This document shows, piece by piece, positions 16,831 to 25,404 of a stretch of 64,000 nucleotides of DNA (its first letter is position 1; every line of letters starts with the position of its first letter). The DNA comes from Maricaulis sp048268525 (lineage in GTDB: Bacteria > Pseudomonadota > Alphaproteobacteria > Caulobacterales > Maricaulaceae). The stretch spans positions 1 to 64,000 of the forward strand of contig NZ_JBLWVH010000014.1 of NCBI RefSeq assembly GCF_048268525.1, read 5' to 3'. The notes below the pieces were generated by a model that saw only the letters and a program-made list of their open reading frames with translations, was not told the DNA's origin and did no database searches. Position numbers and translations under genes: made by a program.

Positions 16831-17382
16831 ATGGATACCGGCCTCATTCTATTGCTCGTGATCATCGCCCTCGGCGTGTTTCTGGTCATGGTCTACAACC
16901 GGCTTGTCGCGCTGCGGCAGACCTGCAACCAGGCTTGGGGCGATATCGATGTCCAGCTGAAACAGCGCCATGATCTGGTGCCCAATCTGGTCAGCACGGT
17001 CCAGGGCTATGCCAGCCACGAGAAAGAGACGCTGGAAAACGTCATCAAGGCGCGCCAGACCGCGATTGATGCGACCTCGGTAAAGGATCTGGCCGGGGCC
17101 GAGAACATGCTCTCCGGCGCGCTGCGCCAGCTGTTTGCCCTGTCGGAAGCCTATCCCGACCTGAAGGCCAACCAGAACTTCATGCAGCTGCAGGCCGAGC
17201 TGTCCGATCTGGAAAACAAGATCGCTGCGGCCCGCCGCTTCTTCAACAACGCCGTCAACGAATACAACACCTCGACCGAGCAATTCCCGGCCGTGGTGAT
17301 TGCCAATTCGATGGGCTTCAAGCAGCGCGAATATTTCGAAGTCGGTGAAGCCGAGCGCGGCGCCCCGAAGGTGCAGTTCTAG
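16831..17382 (+). CDS. lemA: LemA family membrane protein
   Basis: LemA proteins have one N-terminal membrane segment (residues about 4-24, LILLLVIIALGVFLVMVYN) followed by a long helical bundle in the periplasm or at the surface. The 183-residue sequence carries the conserved NLVSTVQGYASHEKETLENV and AARRFFNNAVNEYNT blocks. Function is not established. The neighbouring gene, three bases downstream, is an M48 protease, the usual lemA-htpX pairing, which suggests a joint envelope stress role. An AAGGAGA site precedes the ATG. Confidence 0.93.
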   Translation: MDTGLILLLVIIALGVFLVMVYNRLVALRQTCNQAWGDIDVQLKQRHDLVPNLVSTVQGYASHEKETLENVIKARQTAIDATSVKDLAGAENMLSGALRQLFALSEAYPDLKANQNFMQLQAELSDLENKIAAARRFFNNAVNEYNTSTEQFPAVVIANSMGFKQREYFEVGEAERGAPKVQF

Positions 17383-17385
17383 GTC

Positions 17386-18405
17386 ATGTTGGGCGGCGCG
17401 GCAGGGCTCCGCACCCATATCTGGAACAATAATCTGCGCTCGGTCTTTCTGCTGGCGGCCTTTCCGGTCTTGCTGGTCGCCATCGGCTATGCGCTGACCA
17501 TATTGATGACCGGCTTCGGCGACCCGTCCTATACCCAGTCGGGCAAGGACGGGGCCGGGCTTGATTTCCTGACTTCGGAAGCCTCGCGACTGCCCATGAT
17601 CGCGGCCTGGTCCCTGGGCATTGCGGCCATCTGGTTCGTCATTGCTTGGTTCTTTCACCAGTCGATGATCAATGCCGCCACAGGGGCGCGTCCGGTTGAC
17701 CGGAAGGCCGAGCCGGAACTCTACAATCTGCTGGAAAACCTGTGCATCTCGCGCGGGCTGACCATGCCGAAACTGGCGGTGATCGAGACCGGTGCACTCA
17801 ATGCCTACGCCTCGGGTGTGCGCGAGGGGCAATATACCGTCACCGTGACCCGCGGTCTGATGCAGCGTCTCGACAAGGCCGAGCTGGAAGCCGTGCTGGC
17901 GCACGAGCTGTCGCATATCCGCCATCACGATGTGCGGCTGCTGGTCATCTCCATCATCTTTGTCGGCATCATCTCCTTTGTTGCCGAGATCATGTTCCGG
18001 CGCATGTTCTGGATGGGGATGCGCGCGGGTGGCGACAGGCGTTCCGGCGGCCGCGGCGGCGGGCTGGTCATCGTGATCGCCATTGCCATCATCGTCGTGG
18101 CTTACTTCCTCGCCATCATGATCCGCTTCTCGCTGTCGCGTCGGCGCGAATACATGGCCGATGCCGGCGCCGTCGAGCTGACCCGCAATCCCGACGCGAT
18201 GATCTCGGCGCTGGAAAAGATTTCCGGGAATTCCGACATTGAGGACTCACCGGATGAAGTCCGCGAGATGTTCATCGAGAATCCGAAATCCGGCTTCATG
18301 GGCGTGTTTGCCACTCACCCCCCGATCGAAAAACGGATCAAGATGCTGGTCGAGCATGCGGGTGGAAAGCGGCGTGGGCGCGGGAGCGCGGTGCCGGAAG
18401 TGTAG
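17386..18405 (+). CDS. Membrane M48 metalloprotease (HtpX-like)
   Basis: This 339-residue inner-membrane zinc protease has two N-terminal membrane segments, the zinc site HELSH (H173, E174, H177) with the third ligand E255 in SRRREYMADAGAVEL, a membrane pair near residues 185-205 and 228-248, and a cytosolic C-terminus. Family members degrade misfolded membrane proteins. It is longer than HtpX of E. coli (293) and closer to the LemA-linked subfamily. It lies directly after lemA, so the two act together by inference. Confidence 0.92.
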   Translation: MLGGAAGLRTHIWNNNLRSVFLLAAFPVLLVAIGYALTILMTGFGDPSYTQSGKDGAGLDFLTSEASRLPMIAAWSLGIAAIWFVIAWFFHQSMINAATGARPVDRKAEPELYNLLENLCISRGLTMPKLAVIETGALNAYASGVREGQYTVTVTRGLMQRLDKAELEAVLAHELSHIRHHDVRLLVISIIFVGIISFVAEIMFRRMFWMGMRAGGDRRSGGRGGGLVIVIAIAIIVVAYFLAIMIRFSLSRRREYMADAGAVELTRNPDAMISALEKISGNSDIEDSPDEVREMFIENPKSGFMGVFATHPPIEKRIKMLVEHAGGKRRGRGSAVPEV

Positions 18406-18486
18406 GCGCGCACCGCCTTTCATTGGCGCCGCCGCGTAGCAACAGCTAGGCTGTTTCGCGGGAACGGGGTTTTCCGGGGGAACATC

Positions 18487-19308
18487 ATGAAATACCTGCT
18501 CAAAGCCGCCATCTTGATCGGATTGGGTGGGCTTACCGCCTGTTCGACGCCGGGATACCGAACGCTGAATCCATCCTGCCTGAGCCTCGACGGGGCACCC
18601 AAATACCAGCGCGACGGTCATCAGGACACGACCTATGTCATCGCAAGGCTGGCGGGGCACTCGGACGAGGATGCGGCGCGTCTCGCCTTTTTCAACCAGG
18701 CGGCCGACGACCTGGCGCTGCGCTATGCAGCGCCCCAGGTGAGCGTTTGGGGATTGTTCGGGGCTTGGGGCTATCGTCACCGGATCAACGCCGTTTTGCA
18801 CTCCCTGCATGGCGGAGACCGCAACGCTGTTGCGCGGCGGCGAGCCGACCTTGCCGCCATGGTCGAGGCACGCGTCAGGTCGTCTGACAGTGTGGACTGG
18901 CAAACCGGCTTTTTGATCCATGCCCTTGGCGACAGTTATGCGCATACCAATCCGGCTGGCGAGGCCTATGGCGAGCTTTACGGTCACGCGATGGATGGAC
19001 ATGCGCCTGATCTCGTGGGCAATCGGCGCGAGCTGTACATCACCTATATTGAGGCGCTGTTTGATGCGCTGGAACGCTATACGGCAAGCGATCGCGATGC
19101 GCTCGCCCGGCTGAAGCGGGATCTGCGTGCATTGCCGGAGGGAGATATTGACGGCCACCGCGTAGCGATCCTGGCGATGCGGGGCTATTATTCATCGCGC
19201 CCGCGGCTAGATTGCGATGCGTTGGCCCGAACGCTGGACATGGGTGAGGTGAACCGCTTCCTGCGCGATGTCGAAGACGGATTTGATCGGAGTGCCAGCT
19301 CAAGCTAG
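18487..19308 (+). CDS. Exported lipoprotein, zinc phospholipase C-like fold suspected
   Basis: A 273-residue protein with a lipoprotein signal peptide: basic MKYLLK, a hydrophobic core and lipobox LTAC with Cys19. The mature part is helical and rich in His and Asp, notably DGHQDTTY, AFFNQAADD, GFLIHALGDSYAHTNP and GHAMDGHAPDL. This spread of His/Asp pairs resembles the zinc-dependent phospholipase C/S1-P1 nuclease fold, but I cannot confirm it. It ends four bases inside the opposite-strand membrane protein gene. Enzyme activity, substrate and partners are unknown. Confidence 0.7.
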   Translation: MKYLLKAAILIGLGGLTACSTPGYRTLNPSCLSLDGAPKYQRDGHQDTTYVIARLAGHSDEDAARLAFFNQAADDLALRYAAPQVSVWGLFGAWGYRHRINAVLHSLHGGDRNAVARRRADLAAMVEARVRSSDSVDWQTGFLIHALGDSYAHTNPAGEAYGELYGHAMDGHAPDLVGNRRELYITYIEALFDALERYTASDRDALARLKRDLRALPEGDIDGHRVAILAMRGYYSSRPRLDCDALARTLDMGEVNRFLRDVEDGFDRSASSS

Positions 19309-19706
19309 ACGCGCTTGATCGTCAGTCCGCCTGATTGCGCGAGCGTATAGAAGAGCACTGCCTGGATGGCGAATGTGATGTAGCCGGTCGGCAGGTTGAA
19401 GCTGCCATTACTGATGATCGTCAGCCAGCCGCTGATGTGAAGTATCAGATCAAGACAGGCCGCCAGAACGATCCAGCGTGACCGACGGATGGCCAGGGCC
19501 AGAGCGACGCACAGAACCAGAATCCGCAATGGCGGCGCCAGCAGGGCCCACAGCGGTGTCGATTGCAGGATATAGCGGGCGTTCTCGGGTTCGGGCGTGA
19601 GCTGATATTGCCCGGCAAGGACCAGAAGGATCTGGATCGAGAAAAATGCGGGGATCGCCATCAGCGCAATCAGGATCCCGGCGATAAGTCGACGATTTCT
19701 CAGCAT
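19305..19706 (-). CDS. Small four-helix membrane protein, unknown
   Basis: A 133-residue protein made almost entirely of four hydrophobic segments (about residues 8-30, 50-68, 76-96 and 104-126) with a basic start MLRNRR, which suggests a cytoplasmic N-terminus. No family is recognised. It lies 127 bases downstream of the PerM gene on the same strand and converges on the lipoprotein gene, overlapping it by four bases. A function cannot be given. Confidence 0.65.
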   Translation of the reverse strand: MLRNRRLIAGILIALMAIPAFFSIQILLVLAGQYQLTPEPENARYILQSTPLWALLAPPLRILVLCVALALAIRRSRWIVLAACLDLILHISGWLTIISNGSFNLPTGYITFAIQAVLFYTLAQSGGLTIKRV

Positions 19707-19833
19707 CTATCCCTTGTCTGCGGCCGCCCCGGGTCCGCGCGTTGACGTCCCGACCGCAAAGCCGTCGGTAGCAAGTCAGTATCTTAGGGCAACCGGATCG
19801 CTCGGGGAAGAATGTTTTGGTGACAGGGTAAAC

Positions 19834-21039
19834 TCAGGCGGTCGGGGGCGTCTGGTCGGCGCTGGAAACGGGATCCTGAGAGGCAACAGGATCCCGGTCA
19901 GGCCCGGCGGCGCCGGCATGGTCTTCTATGTCGTCCGCCTCTGTGTTCGCGGCGCTGTCGACTTCGTCCTCGTGCTCGTCCAGAAGTCCTGCATAGCTTT
20001 CGCGGAAGATGAACCAGACCGAGGTGAAGAGCGCCGCGATAACCGGGCCGATGATGATGCCGACGGCGCCGAACAGGGTCAGACCGCCCAGGGTCGAGAT
20101 CAGCACCATCAGGTCGGACATCTTGGCATCCTTGCCGACCAGGACCGGGCGCAGGATATTGTCCGAGGTCGAGACCACGATGGCGCCCCAGGCAGCCAGT
20201 CCGCCGGCGGCAATCGGATGCCCTGTGGCGGCCAGCCAGATCGCAGCAGGGCCCCAGATCAGCGGCGGTCCGATCATCGGGATAATCGAGAGCAGGGCGG
20301 CGATGGCGGCCCAGAAAATCGCGCCTGGTACACCGGCGACGAAAAGACCCACCCCGGTCAAACCGCCCTGGACCAGGGCGATCAGGAAAGAGCCCTTCAC
20401 CGTTGCGCGGATGGTGGACAGGGCCCGCTCGGCCAGCAACTCGCGCGCCTCGACGGTCATCGGCAGCAGTGTCACTGCCGAACGCGCCGCATTGCGTCCT
20501 GTCATCAGGAAGAAGAACAGTGCGTAGACGAGAATGAAGAAATTCAGTGTCGCCACCAGGAAGCCGCCCGTGCCGGCACGCAAGGAGCCGACCAGCATCC
20601 GTCCGACTGACCCGGCCAGATTGCCGATCTGGGCGGTCAGCGTCGCCTGGTATTCGATCATCTCGTCACGGAAGGGCAGCCAGTCCGGCAGCCCGTCGAG
20701 GCCATTGGTGCGGATCTCGGTGACCTGCGACTGGACCCAGGGGGTGACCATGCCGGTCACATCAATGGCCTGTTCGGCCACCAGTCCCAGCAGGATGGCC
20801 GCGGGAATGACGAAGGCCAGCACAGCCCCGGTGACCAGCAGGCCGGCAGCCAGTCCGCGCCGCTTGCCCAGCTTGCCGCTGAGCCAGTCATGCGGCTTTG
20901 CCAGGAAGAGGGTGATCACGCCGGCCAGGAAGAGCGCGGCGAGATAGTCGCGGATCATCCACAGGAAGATGCCGGAGATGATCAGGGCCAGTGCAGCGAT
21001 GAAGGCGCGTTGCAGTTCCAGCTTGCGTGACGGGCTCAT
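19834..21039 (-). CDS. AI-2E/PerM family permease
   Basis: This 401-residue inner-membrane protein belongs to the PerM (AI-2 exporter-like) family, with about eight membrane segments, the central GTGGFLVATLNFFILVYALFFF stretch split by a loop, and the conserved C-terminal region PMIGPPLIWGPAAIWL ... DNILRPVLVG. A hydrophilic acidic tail of about 45 residues (DEHEDEVDS onward) extends beyond the usual end. Some relatives are Na+/H+ antiporters, so the substrate is open. It follows the TRAP large permease by 12 bases and is probably in that operon. Confidence 0.88.
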   Translation of the reverse strand: MSPSRKLELQRAFIAALALIISGIFLWMIRDYLAALFLAGVITLFLAKPHDWLSGKLGKRRGLAAGLLVTGAVLAFVIPAAILLGLVAEQAIDVTGMVTPWVQSQVTEIRTNGLDGLPDWLPFRDEMIEYQATLTAQIGNLAGSVGRMLVGSLRAGTGGFLVATLNFFILVYALFFFLMTGRNAARSAVTLLPMTVEARELLAERALSTIRATVKGSFLIALVQGGLTGVGLFVAGVPGAIFWAAIAALLSIIPMIGPPLIWGPAAIWLAATGHPIAAGGLAAWGAIVVSTSDNILRPVLVGKDAKMSDLMVLISTLGGLTLFGAVGIIIGPVIAALFTSVWFIFRESYAGLLDEHEDEVDSAANTEADDIEDHAGAAGPDRDPVASQDPVSSADQTPPTA

Positions 21040-21051
21040 GGGGCGGGCCTC

Positions 21052-22644
21052 CTAGCCGTACAGCCATTGCGGCAGACCGGTCGCCAGCCACGGGAAGGCG
21101 GCGACCGCGATGATGGCGAGTATCTGGATGATCACGAAGGGGATGGCACCGCGATAGATGTCGGTCGTCCTGACGGTCTTGGGCGCCACACCGCGCAGAT
21201 AGAAGAGGGCGAAACCGAAGGGCGGGGTCAAAAAGCTGGTCTGCAGGTTCATCGCCATCAACACGCCCAGCCAGACCGGATCGACACCCATCATCAGCAG
21301 GATCGGCGCGACGATCGGCACCACCACGAAGGTGATCTCGATGAAGTCGAGGAAGAAGCCGAGGATGAACATCACCAGCATGACCACTGCGACGGCACCG
21401 AACACGCCGCCCGGTACGGCGTGCAGTGCTGCAGCCACCGTGTCGTCGCCGCCGAGTTCGCGGAAGATCAGGGAGAAGAGGGACGCGCCGATCAGGATCA
21501 CGAACACCATGGCCGAGATCATCGCGGTCGAGCTCATCACCTCATCGAGCACGCCGGAGCGCTTGAGACGGATCAGGCTCCAGCCAGCACCCAGCACGGT
21601 GATGGCCACCAGAGCGCCCGTCAGCACGCCGCCGACTGTGCCCAGATCGGTCACATACAGGCGGCGCTCGGCGCCGATATTGGCCACCACAACAAGCGCG
21701 ATCAGGCCGAGCAGCGCCGCCAGACCCAGATAGCTGACAAGCTGGCCAAGGCGGGGATTGCTGTCGCGCCCGGCATTGCGGGCTCCGGCGATGAAGGTCG
21801 CACCGACGGCGCCGACACCGGCGGCTTCGGTGGGTGTCGCCAGCCCGGTCAGGATCGAACCGAGCACCCCGATGATCAGGGCCAGTGGCGGTACCAGCGC
21901 GTGTAACAGGCTGCCCAGCGTCACCTTGCCTTCGGCGGGCGCGGCCGGGGCGCTGTCCGGCTTCATGATCGCCATCACGATCTGATAGCCGATATAAAGC
22001 GTGACCAGCAGGATGCCGGGAATGAGGGCGCCGGCGAACAGATCGCCGACCGAGACGATGTCGGGCGAGAAGATGCCCTGCGCCCGTTGGGCTTCCTGAT
22101 AGGCGTTGGAAATCTGGTCGCCGAGCAGCACCAGGACGATGGAGGGCGGGATGATCTGGCCGAGCGTGCCAGACGCAGCGATTGTACCGGTGGCCAGGGC
22201 GGGGTCATAGCCGCGCTTGAGCATGGTGGGGAGGGAGAGGAGGCCCATCGTCACCACGGTCGCGCCGACAATGCCGGTCGAGGCGGCCAGAAGACCGCCG
22301 ACGATGACCACCGAGATCCCGAGACCGCCCCGCATCGAGCCGAACAGGGCGCCCATGGCCTCGAGCAATTCCTCGGCGATCTTCGACTTCTCCAGCATCA
22401 CGCCCATGAAGACAAACAGTGGCACGGCGACCAGGATCTGCCGGTCCATCTCCATCAGATTGCCGTAGATGCGCTGCGGGAAGGCCCTAAAATGGATCGG
22501 GTCAAACTCGCCAATGGCCATGCCGATCAGGGCGAAGGCGAGGGCGACGCCAGCGAGCGTGAAGGCCACCGGATAGCCGCGTAGCAGCGCCGCAAAGGCG
22601 GCCAGGAACATCAGGAAGGGCAGGAGTTCGATGAAGAGTGTCAT
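21052..22644 (-). CDS. TRAP transporter large permease (DctM/TakM type)
   Basis: This is the membrane subunit that carries substrate and sodium in a tripartite ATP-independent transporter. It shows GGLLAASTGIVGATVVTMG, the IIPPSIVLVLLG motif, TPTEAAGVGAVGA and the C-terminal LQTSFLTPPFGFALFYLRG. At 530 residues it is about 100 longer than standard DctM; the extra part, about 80 residues with two added membrane segments (GRDSNPRLGQL onward), sits after the TPTEAAG segment. Such long forms occur in some TRAP clusters. It is preceded by the small permease and the binding protein. Confidence 0.93.
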   Translation of the reverse strand: MTLFIELLPFLMFLAAFAALLRGYPVAFTLAGVALAFALIGMAIGEFDPIHFRAFPQRIYGNLMEMDRQILVAVPLFVFMGVMLEKSKIAEELLEAMGALFGSMRGGLGISVVIVGGLLAASTGIVGATVVTMGLLSLPTMLKRGYDPALATGTIAASGTLGQIIPPSIVLVLLGDQISNAYQEAQRAQGIFSPDIVSVGDLFAGALIPGILLVTLYIGYQIVMAIMKPDSAPAAPAEGKVTLGSLLHALVPPLALIIGVLGSILTGLATPTEAAGVGAVGATFIAGARNAGRDSNPRLGQLVSYLGLAALLGLIALVVVANIGAERRLYVTDLGTVGGVLTGALVAITVLGAGWSLIRLKRSGVLDEVMSSTAMISAMVFVILIGASLFSLIFRELGGDDTVAAALHAVPGGVFGAVAVVMLVMFILGFFLDFIEITFVVVPIVAPILLMMGVDPVWLGVLMAMNLQTSFLTPPFGFALFYLRGVAPKTVRTTDIYRGAIPFVIIQILAIIAVAAFPWLATGLPQWLYG

Positions 22645-22647
22645 GGC

Positions 22648-23427
22648 TCAGATCTCGCCCTCTGCCGCGGCAGGCAGCGCAGGGGGCGTTTGCCCGGCCA
22701 GGGTCATGGCCGCGCGTGCCGCCATCGAGAATCCTTGCAGGATCATCAGGATGGCAAACAGCGGGATAGCGGTCTTGAGCAGGAATACGAAGGCCAGCCC
22801 ATCGCTCTCTCGTGAGCTCTCCAGGATACGCCAGGTGGAGTTGAGATAGCCGGTCGAGGACCACAGGATCAGCGCGCTCATCGGCATCAGGGCGAGATAG
22901 GTGCCCAGAAGGTCGACCCAAGCGCGGCCGCGCTCGCTCATTTTGGCGAAGAAGACATCAACCCGCACATGCCCGCCATGCAGCAGGGCGCTGCCGGACG
23001 AGAGCAGGAAGAGCAGGGCGTGCATGTAGATCACGCTCTCCGCCAGCTTGGTCGAGGCATAGCCGAACACATAGCGCTGGATCACGATGATGGCGGTGGC
23101 GATGACCAGGCCAAGGGCAAACCAGCGGGCGGCACCGGCGATGATTTCGGTGATCGCATCGATGCGGATGGCGACATTGGCGAGCCCGGTCCAGACCGGT
23201 CCGGGCAACCGGGCAAAACGGCCGATTGCTCCGCAGACAAGCGGCACAAGCAGGACGGGCGATGTCCAGAGGCCAAGCTGGGCCAGGCGTTCACCGGTCC
23301 GCTGCGCCAGCCCGGGCAGGCTTTGATCCAACAGGGCGCCGAACTGGCCGTCGGTGATCATGTCGGTCACCAACAGGATGAGCGACAGCAGTATGACCGA
23401 CGCGAGCAGCCCGTCCCCCTTGCGCAT
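22648..23427 (-). CDS. TRAP transporter small permease (DctQ/TakQ type)
   Basis: The small TRAP subunit links the binding protein and large permease. The 259-residue protein has the conserved block IQRYVFGYASTKLAESVIYMHALLFLL... and GGHVRVDVF in its C-terminal 170 residues, followed by two further membrane segments. The first 85 residues, with two extra hydrophobic segments, are an N-terminal extension not seen in the standard 160-180 residue protein. It starts 2 bases from the binding-protein stop and ends 3 bases before the large permease. Confidence 0.9.
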   Translation of the reverse strand: MRKGDGLLASVILLSLILLVTDMITDGQFGALLDQSLPGLAQRTGERLAQLGLWTSPVLLVPLVCGAIGRFARLPGPVWTGLANVAIRIDAITEIIAGAARWFALGLVIATAIIVIQRYVFGYASTKLAESVIYMHALLFLLSSGSALLHGGHVRVDVFFAKMSERGRAWVDLLGTYLALMPMSALILWSSTGYLNSTWRILESSRESDGLAFVFLLKTAIPLFAILMILQGFSMAARAAMTLAGQTPPALPAAAEGEI

Positions 23428-23429
23428 GA

Positions 23430-24551
23430 CTATCGTCCCAGGACGCGTTCGCGTTGGACCATGTAGGGCATTTCGGAGATCCGGCCCCAGCCACGCATTG
23501 ATTCGCGGGCTGCGAAATAGCTGTCATAGACGCGGCGTGTGAACGGGTCGGCATTGCCGGTATCGGCGACAACCTGTTCGGCGATCGTGCCGATCCGGGC
23601 CCAGATCTCGTCGGAGAACTGGCGCAGCTCGACACCATGCTCGTTGACCAGAACATCCAGCGCGATGCCGTTCTGGTACTGGAATTCGGCAATCGAGATA
23701 TTGTTCGCCGTCCGGCAGGCCGAGGCGATGATCGCCTGGTGGTCGCTGGCCAGCCCGTCCCAGACGGTCTTGTTGATGCCGACGCCGAGGCAGGAACCCG
23801 GCTCGTGAAAGCCCGGCCCGTAATAATAGGGCGCTTCGCGATAGAAGCCGAAGGCCAGGTCATTCCACGGGCCGACCCATTCGGTGCCGTCGATCGCCCC
23901 CGATTGCAGCGCCGGATATATCTCGCCGCCGGACAGGGTCACCGCCGCCCCACCGAGCTCGCGCAGGACATTGCCGCCGAGACCGGGAATGCGCATGCGC
24001 AGGCCGCGGAAGTCTTCCAGCGTATTGATTTCGCGCTTGAACCAGCCACCCATCTGATGGCCGGAATTGCCGGCCTGGAAAGGCTTGATGTTGAACCCGG
24101 CTGACAGTTCGTCCCATAGCGCCTGGCCGCCACCGGCTTCAACCCAGCCCATGATCTCATAGGCGGTCATACCCATCGGCACGGCGGTGAAGAAATTGAA
24201 GGCCGGCGACTTGCCCTGCCAGTAATACTCGGCGCCGTGATACATGTCGGCCGTGCCTTCGGAGACCGCGTCAAAGGCCTCGAAGGCCGAGACGATCTCG
24301 CCGGCGGCGTAGACGCGCACTTCCAGCGACCCGCCGGACATGCGGTTGATATAGTCCGCGACATTATTGGCGGCGGTGCCCAGGCCCGGGAAGTTGGCCG
24401 GCCAGGTGGTGACCATTCGCAGGCGGGTGACACCGCGATTGATGTTCGGGGCCACCGGTGCGCCGGATGTATCCTGGCCGGTTTCCCCGCAAGCGGTGGC
24501 AACCGTGGCCGCAGCGACAGCGCCGCCGCTGATGAATGTGCGTCGATCCAT
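23430..24551 (-). CDS. TRAP transporter substrate-binding protein, TakP-like
   Basis: This 373-residue periplasmic binding protein is close in motifs to TakP, the 2-oxo acid binder of Rhodobacter: NSGHQMGGWFKREINTLED, GGEIYPALQSGAIDGTEWVG and YYYGPGFHEPG. It starts MDRRTFISGG, a twin-arginine signal; the cysteine in VATACGE could be lipidated but the site lacks a good lipobox. I chose the ATG at 24551 rather than the TTG two codons earlier because GGGGGAG is then well placed. The ligand is probably a 2-oxo acid or related carboxylate, by inference from TakP. Permease genes follow immediately. Confidence 0.92.
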   Translation of the reverse strand: MDRRTFISGGAVAAATVATACGETGQDTSGAPVAPNINRGVTRLRMVTTWPANFPGLGTAANNVADYINRMSGGSLEVRVYAAGEIVSAFEAFDAVSEGTADMYHGAEYYWQGKSPAFNFFTAVPMGMTAYEIMGWVEAGGGQALWDELSAGFNIKPFQAGNSGHQMGGWFKREINTLEDFRGLRMRIPGLGGNVLRELGGAAVTLSGGEIYPALQSGAIDGTEWVGPWNDLAFGFYREAPYYYGPGFHEPGSCLGVGINKTVWDGLASDHQAIIASACRTANNISIAEFQYQNGIALDVLVNEHGVELRQFSDEIWARIGTIAEQVVADTGNADPFTRRVYDSYFAARESMRGWGRISEMPYMVQRERVLGR

Positions 24552-24587
24552 GTTCAACTCCCCCGCAATTTCGCCAAGCGTTGTCGC

Positions 24588-25352
24588 TCAGTCGAAATCG
24601 TCTTCTTCGTCTTCGATATCATGGTTAGCGAGTTCGGCATGTGGCTGCCAGCCCGACGGCGTCAGAACTTGCAGCGGCTGATACTGCGCCTTGTAGCTCA
24701 TCTTGCGACTCTGGCGGACCCAATAGCCCAGATAGACGAAGGGCAGGCCGGCCAGTTCGGCCTGCCTGACGGCGTCCAGGATCATGTAGGCCCCGGGGCT
24801 TCGGTGCTCCCAGTCCGGATCGAAATAGCTGTAGATCAGCGACAGACCGTCTTTCAGGACATCGGTCAGGGCGGCGGCCCGCAGCACACCGTCGCTGTCG
24901 CGATACTCCGCGACATGGGTACGCTGGGCGCCTTCCTCGACCATCATTACGTATTCGCCGAACGACATGCCGGCCATGTCGCCATCGCCATGGCGGCTGT
25001 CGAGATAGCGCGAGAGCAGGTCGAACTGCTCCATCGTTGCTGTCTGGGCATCGACCGAAACGTGAAGGTCGCGATTGCGGTTGGCGATCTTGCGCCAGCG
25101 ACGCTTCCACTCAAAGGCTTCGGCGTCGATGCGAACAGACTTGCAAGCGTCACAGGCTTCGCAAGCAGGACGATAAAGGACGCCCTGGGAGCGCCGGAAA
25201 CCGGCATGGGTCAGCGCATCATTGAGAGCCGGGCCTTCACCGATATCGATACGGGTGAAGACCTTGCGTTCATAGCGTCCGGGCAGGTAGGGGCACGGCG
25301 CCGAGGCCGTGAGGAAGAAGGGGATCTGCTTGGTCGCGAACGGGTGTGTCAC
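24588..25352 (-). CDS. bpt: Leucyl-tRNA--protein transferase Bpt
   Basis: Bpt adds leucine to proteins with N-terminal Asp or Glu, marking them for ClpS/ClpAP degradation (N-end rule). The 254-residue protein shows PCPYLPGRYERKVFT, the cysteine cluster RPACEACDACKSVRI, and in the C-terminal half FGEYVMMVEEG and AYMILDAVRQAELAGLPFVYLGYWV, as in the Ate1/Bpt family. The start is GTG at 25352 behind AAGG; it gives the standard HPFATKQIPFF N-terminus. It lies between the SLC13 carrier and the TRAP operon, with gaps of 52 and 36 bases. Confidence 0.93.
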   Translation of the reverse strand: MTHPFATKQIPFFLTASAPCPYLPGRYERKVFTRIDIGEGPALNDALTHAGFRRSQGVLYRPACEACDACKSVRIDAEAFEWKRRWRKIANRNRDLHVSVDAQTATMEQFDLLSRYLDSRHGDGDMAGMSFGEYVMMVEEGAQRTHVAEYRDSDGVLRAAALTDVLKDGLSLIYSYFDPDWEHRSPGAYMILDAVRQAELAGLPFVYLGYWVRQSRKMSYKAQYQPLQVLTPSGWQPHAELANHDIEDEEDDFD

Positions 25353-25404
25353 GCCTGTTGCCTTCTGTCGCGCCGGGTTTGCCGGGTTGGCCCTGTCATC
25401 TCGA

